Source of the DNA: a virus
IMG/VR virus record: IMGVR_UViG_3300017782_000044
Span: 1-42,746 of that record
Direction: 5' to 3' (one strand)
DNA length: 42,746 nucleotides
Shown here: positions 38,963 to 42,746 of the stretch, in pieces
Position numbering within the stretch: position 1 is the stretch's first letter
How the letters are laid out: every line of letters starts with the position of its first letter
Program-made: the position numbers and the translations under genes
The notes under the pieces: generated by a model
The model's input: only the letters and a program-made list of their open reading frames with translations
Told to the model about the DNA's origin: nothing
Database searches by the model: none

Positions 38963-39439
38963 ATGAGGCTACGTCAGGATAAAAGGGCAGAAGTCTACCC
39001 TAGCAGAAAAATAAGGTCGTTTTACGACAACATGATGGCGGCAGTAGGCATTCCTCTAATTATATCTTGGCTTGTTTTTGCTTGTTACGTCATATACAAG
39101 GGTGTTAACGATACAGAAGGCTTGGTTCAGGCAAACCTTGATTTCTTCGTATCACTTATTGCAATTATTGGTGGCCCTGCTCTACTTTTCCTAACTGCCG
39201 TTCTTGACGCATGGAAAACTGAGGGTCAGGCTGAAATGGCCGCTATACCTGCACGTATAGATGCAGACCTAATAGCATCTGCCGCTCAACGTGACCACAC
39301 TTACAAAGTAGAAATGGTTAACCTTGAGCATCAGAATACTATGGCACAACTAGCACAGACTCACAACTTCAAAATGGAAGAGCGGTCAGGTGTTTCTATC
39401 AGCGATGTTAAGAAAGAAGCATCCGGCAAAAAGAAATGA
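38963..39439 (+). CDS. Membrane protein with two TM segments and coiled coil
   Basis: 158 residues: a basic N-terminus, two hydrophobic stretches (about 30-50 and 62-82), then an Ala/Gln-rich helix and a Lys-rich end. The layout is holin-like or of a membrane-anchored morphogenesis factor. Its place between portal and protease suggests a head-assembly or lysis role. Confidence 0.55.
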   Translation: MRLRQDKRAEVYPSRKIRSFYDNMMAAVGIPLIISWLVFACYVIYKGVNDTEGLVQANLDFFVSLIAIIGGPALLFLTAVLDAWKTEGQAEMAAIPARIDADLIASAAQRDHTYKVEMVNLEHQNTMAQLAQTHNFKMEERSGVSISDVKKEASGKKK

Positions 39440-39469
39440 TGATACATCACTCGCATAGTAGACATAGTG

Positions 39470-39832
39470 ATGTTTTTTGACCGAGAGCAACTATTCGCTT
39501 ATATGTGCGTATTAATGATGGTTTTAGTGTTAGCGGGGGGTGGCGGCTCTTTTGGTTTTGATAGCAAAGAAGATATAGGTTTTACTTGTAGAGATATAAC
39601 AGGAGAAGTAGTAGCAAAAGACCATAGTGAAGGTACTTTTCAATTGTATGTTACCTTAAATGACTCAGGTGACAAATCCGGTTTCGCATTATATGTTGGG
39701 CCTGATACATACGATGAGTATGAAGTAGGTGACTTATACACAGACCGTATGTGTAATCTAGAACAGTATCAGAAACTAAAACAAGTGATTCAGGAATTGT
39801 TAGATGCGGGGTTATTAGACCAACTTTCATAA
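39470..39832 (+). CDS. Membrane-anchored or exported small protein
   Basis: 120 residues from ATG 39470 (a GTG one codon earlier is possible). Residues about 9-25 (AYMCVLMMVLVLAGGGG) form an N-terminal hydrophobic anchor or signal; the rest is a beta-rich acidic domain with two Cys. Function unknown. Confidence 0.5.
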   Translation: MFFDREQLFAYMCVLMMVLVLAGGGGSFGFDSKEDIGFTCRDITGEVVAKDHSEGTFQLYVTLNDSGDKSGFALYVGPDTYDEYEVGDLYTDRMCNLEQYQKLKQVIQELLDAGLLDQLS

Positions 39833-39856
39833 GACGCTTGAGATTTCAACTCTATC

Positions 39857-41767
39857 ATGTCGTGCGGATGCGGTTGTGGTGGAGAGGCAGTCGCCTACGA
39901 AAATTGGAACGAACACACAGTAGATGATAACCAAAATGCTATTGCCGCAGAATATCAAGGCCGTAGCGTTACACTCAATAAACCATTTAGGACAAAGGGT
40001 GCTAACAAAAAGTTTGGTGTATATACTAAGAATGAAAAAGGAACAGTAGTAATAGTACGCTTTGGCGACCCTAACATGGAAATCAAAAGAGATGACCCTG
40101 CTAGGAGAAAATCATTCCGTTCACGACACAACTGCGATTCGCCCGGCCCAAAATGGAAGGCTCGCTATTGGTCTTGCAGACAATGGCGTGGTGGAAAGAA
40201 AGTAGAGGCAGATATTCCATGTGGTTGCGGTTGTGAAGATGCTTGCGAATGTGAAGGTGAGTGTGTATGTGGTTCTGATGTAGAAGCAAAAAGAGCAGAT
40301 GACCCATGCACATCAGGCTACGAGCAGTACGGCATGAAAATGAAGAATGGTCGTAAAGTACCTAACTGCGTACCTATCAAGAAAGAAAAAGCCGAAGCAG
40401 AACATTACAAAGTATGCTCAAGTTGCACTACTCAAGCAAAGTGCGCTGAGATGGGCAAGTGCATGAAAGCAGAAGCGGCACTACCTACACCAAAAGAAGA
40501 TGAAAGTCACGAAGCATTTATGTCAAGGTGTCAGGCTATGGGTAACAGTAAAGAAGAGTGCATGAAAGCACACGAAGGCCATAAGTTTGATGTAGAAGGC
40601 TACAAAAAGAAAGATGAGTATGCTTCCGAATGTGGCTACGGAGAAGAAATGGTAGATGGTGAGTGCAAGAAAGTTGCAGTTACTATTGACCTACAAGTAA
40701 ATGAAACTACCGCAATGATAGAAGCATCCACAGGACAGACTATTATAGAGATAAAGGGAGTTGCATTCCACGATGGGTTCAACAAGAACAGTTGGTCTTT
40801 GACTAACGAGGGTGCAAAAACTACTGCTATGCAGATGCAAGGGGCAGACCTAACTCTAAATCATCCTGACCCGAACCCTCTAGGGCCGGGTTTTGGAAGA
40901 GCGACAGAAGGACTAGACAAATCCAATGTCGGTTACATCAAGAGTGCAACTTATCTACCTAAGACAAACGGTGGTTATGAGGTAAGATATATAGCGCACG
41001 TGACTAGGCCGGAATTGTTTGACGTTCTAGAGTCAGGACTTTACACTCTCAAAGAAGACTACGGTGTGAGCATAGGCGGGTCGGGCGTACCGGTCAAAGC
41101 CGATGATGATGGCATTGTGTTTGGAGAGGACTTTACATTCGACCATTTGGCGATTGTGTACCGCCCTGCCTACCCTCAAGCAAATATAGAAAGTGTGAAG
41201 AGAATAAAAGACGAAAGGAAAATAGAAGCAACCTTGATAAGTCATTCCACACCTGACGATACTCAACCAACAGGAGATTTAGATACTATGAGTGAAGAAA
41301 CAGTAGAAACACCTGAGATTAACGATAAGATAGAAGAGTTGACGGCTTCGCTTGTTCTCGCTGAGTCGAGAGTAGCAGAATATGTGGCCGCAGAAGAAGC
41401 AAGAGTAGAAGAGGCTCGCATGGTTCTAGTGAACAAGGCAACCGAATTGGGTATGTCCGGTCACGATGACCTAAGAAGCGACACTCTAGAAACTCTCATT
41501 GCTTCGTGGGAAACTGCTCATCCTGAGCCAACCCCCGTAGTTATGGAAGAGGTTACTTCTGAACCAATCGCTAACGCTCCTGTAATCGCATCCGAAGAGG
41601 CAAAGCCTGTTGTGGCTAACTACCTAAACGGAAGCATGGTTGAGTCCGATGAGGACACTTATTCTCGATGTTATAACGCATGGGCAAAGGCTTGGAATGG
41701 TACTCTTGCTCGCAACGAAAGTAACATGAGAGCAAGAACATACGATGAAATAAAGGAGATGATTTAA
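39857..41767 (+). CDS. Prohead protease fused to DUF5872-like, Cys-rich and scaffold domains
   Basis: 636 residues. Residues 63-110 (VVIVRFGDPNMEIKRDDPAR..., FRSRHNC...PGPKWKARYWSC) match the DUF5872-type domain seen at prohead protease ends. Then a Cys-rich segment (120-270, CGCGCEDACECEGECVC and later Cys groups), a protease-like domain (about 297-450) with LNHP (His336), GVSIGGSG (Ser405) and FDHLAIV (His430), and a final coiled-coil scaffold-like helix (480-530) with Pro/Glu tail. Cleaves scaffold and capsid N-termini during head maturation. Confidence 0.75.
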   Translation: MSCGCGCGGEAVAYENWNEHTVDDNQNAIAAEYQGRSVTLNKPFRTKGANKKFGVYTKNEKGTVVIVRFGDPNMEIKRDDPARRKSFRSRHNCDSPGPKWKARYWSCRQWRGGKKVEADIPCGCGCEDACECEGECVCGSDVEAKRADDPCTSGYEQYGMKMKNGRKVPNCVPIKKEKAEAEHYKVCSSCTTQAKCAEMGKCMKAEAALPTPKEDESHEAFMSRCQAMGNSKEECMKAHEGHKFDVEGYKKKDEYASECGYGEEMVDGECKKVAVTIDLQVNETTAMIEASTGQTIIEIKGVAFHDGFNKNSWSLTNEGAKTTAMQMQGADLTLNHPDPNPLGPGFGRATEGLDKSNVGYIKSATYLPKTNGGYEVRYIAHVTRPELFDVLESGLYTLKEDYGVSIGGSGVPVKADDDGIVFGEDFTFDHLAIVYRPAYPQANIESVKRIKDERKIEATLISHSTPDDTQPTGDLDTMSEETVETPEINDKIEELTASLVLAESRVAEYVAAEEARVEEARMVLVNKATELGMSGHDDLRSDTLETLIASWETAHPEPTPVVMEEVTSEPIANAPVIASEEAKPVVANYLNGSMVESDEDTYSRCYNAWAKAWNGTLARNESNMRARTYDEIKEMI

Positions 41768-41768
41768 G

Positions 41769-42197
41769 ATGGCATATGGAGAAGGGGCAGACCCAAGAAA
41801 CGCAACGCTAGTGACAGGGCAAACGGTGGCAGGAGCAGGACTACTGCTTAAGTTAACGGGTGCATCATTGATGGAAACGACAGACGCAGGTTCAGACCAC
41901 ATCGCTCTAGGAGTATCAGTAGGAGAATCCTCAAGAGCGGCAGGTGGAGCATTAGATACTGCGGCAGGAGCAACAGTATCATACTACCCAATGGGCGGAG
42001 TCCTAATGATTCAGTCTGAGGCAAGTGTGACCTACGCTCTAGGAGATTTAGTTTACGCAGGTGCGGCAGGTATGTGCGACAAGACTTCTTCCTCACAGAA
42101 AGCAATCGGCGTTTATGTCGGTGCAGGTGAGGCAATTGGTGGAAGTGGTGCAGGAACGTTAGTTGCTATAAACACAAACTCGGCGGTGGTAGCATGA
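41769..42197 (+). CDS. Capsid decoration-like protein
   Basis: 142 residues, Gly/Ala-rich and beta-like (VSYYPMGGVLMIQSEASVTYALGDLVYAG), matching the DUF2190/gpD-type head decoration proteins that precede the capsid gene. Stop overlaps the next ATG (ATGA). Confidence 0.7.
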   Translation: MAYGEGADPRNATLVTGQTVAGAGLLLKLTGASLMETTDAGSDHIALGVSVGESSRAAGGALDTAAGATVSYYPMGGVLMIQSEASVTYALGDLVYAGAAGMCDKTSSSQKAIGVYVGAGEAIGGSGAGTLVAINTNSAVVA

Positions 42198-42746
42198 GTA
42201 AGTCACTAGAAGAAATCTTACAGGTTGAAGCGGCCGCAGGGCCATTCAGCACAGGCGATGCAGTTATCGAGCAAACGCTCCGTGACTTCATCCAACTACA
42301 ATCCACTACTATCGCAGTAGGAACACAGGTTGTTGGAGTACGTTCAGTTTCATGGATGGACTTCAAGTGGTACACAGGAGTTAACGGAAGTTTCTCCTTC
42401 CCACTAGATGACAACGCAGTAGTTGACCCAACCAAGATTGGTACGGCTAACTACTCCACCAAACTAGAAAAGGGTCAGGGAAGAGTTACTTTCCTAGATT
42501 CAGTCAGGCTACGTGGAGAGTCATGGGAGAACATTGACAGGCAACAGTTGGGAATTGTGAGAGCAAGGGCTGACAAGATTGACGCTACTATCCTATCTGC
42601 ACTACACGCAGGAGCAGGACAGACTCAGGCCGCTACCGCAAACTTCGGTGCAAGCGGAGCAGATGAGGAAGGCGACCTTCTAGCCGCAATGGACTTGGTT
42701 TTCGTAAACGCTAGAGTTTCCGGTGACGAGCCAATGGCTCTTATCC
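42194..42746 (+). CDS. HK97-fold major capsid protein, 3' end outside window
   Basis: At least 184 residues starting MSKSLEEILQVEAAAG. FIQLQSTTIAVGTQVV, SVSWMDFKWYTGVNGSFSFP and a long helix with DRQQLGIVRARADKIDATILSALHAGA fit the N-arm, E-loop and spine helix of HK97-type capsid proteins. It follows the protease and decoration genes in canonical order. The open frame runs off the right edge. Confidence 0.8.
   Translation, partial: MSKSLEEILQVEAAAGPFSTGDAVIEQTLRDFIQLQSTTIAVGTQVVGVRSVSWMDFKWYTGVNGSFSFPLDDNAVVDPTKIGTANYSTKLEKGQGRVTFLDSVRLRGESWENIDRQQLGIVRARADKIDATILSALHAGAGQTQAATANFGASGADEEGDLLAAMDLVFVNARVSGDEPMALI

Overview
The window looks like about 43 kb of the genome of a tailed archaeal dsDNA virus (HK97-type head, Caudoviricetes), most like the marine 'magroviruses' attributed to Marine Group II Euryarchaeota (Poseidoniales). 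That placement is inference. It rests on a head module (large terminase, portal, prohead protease, HK97-like capsid protein) combined with an archaeal replication set: family B DNA polymerase, PCNA-like clamp, RFC small subunit, archaeo-eukaryotic primase, MCM-like AAA+ ATPase, RecA-fold ATPase, OB-type ssDNA-binding protein, Cas4-like nuclease and XPF/ERCC4-type nuclease. TATA boxes lie 25-27 nt before many start codons, so most first genes are probably leaderless, an archaeal habit. I saw no tRNA, rRNA, CRISPR array or insertion sequence.

Layout. 1-3.4 kb (+): the end of a large tail/baseplate protein, open at the left edge. 3.4-26.8 kb (-): a long early/middle arm of replication genes, winged-helix and zinc-ribbon regulators, a PAC2-like protein, a DUF932 protein and many small unknowns, in tightly coupled operons (ATGA, TGATG or ATGAGTAA overlaps). 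26.8-27.55 kb: a gene-poor divergent control region. 27.5-30.9 kb (+): an array of small, mostly single-gene units with near-identical promoters. 30.9-34.2 kb (-): four larger genes, small zinc proteins and a winged-helix gene. 34.2-37.2 kb (-): large terminase and metallophosphoesterase. 37.2-37.5 kb: AT-rich divergent region. 37.5 kb to the end (+): portal, two membrane proteins, protease-scaffold fusion, decoration protein, major capsid protein (cut by the edge). Head genes at the right edge and a tail gene at the left suggest a circular or permuted map opened inside the late operon.

The most unusual content is regulatory. (1) About 70 copies of TTTTGTAACR crowd 26.2-33.7 kb, almost all on the + strand whichever way genes run, and are read through in several frames within proteins. 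(2) Six small + strand genes share one rigid promoter: AT-rich box, 4 nt, a CGTWACAAAA/TTTTGTAACR palindrome with a 2-nt centre, exactly 11 nt, TATA box, and 26 nt from TATA centre to ATG. (3) In the left arm six promoters share ACGCTTGYGAT exactly 14 nt upstream of the TATA box. (4) A third motif, GTTACTTTTA, occurs about 35 times in 7-25 kb, again nearly always on the + strand. Together these suggest two virus-specific promoter classes and two strand-polar DNA motifs dividing the genome into territories. Motif counts were made by eye.
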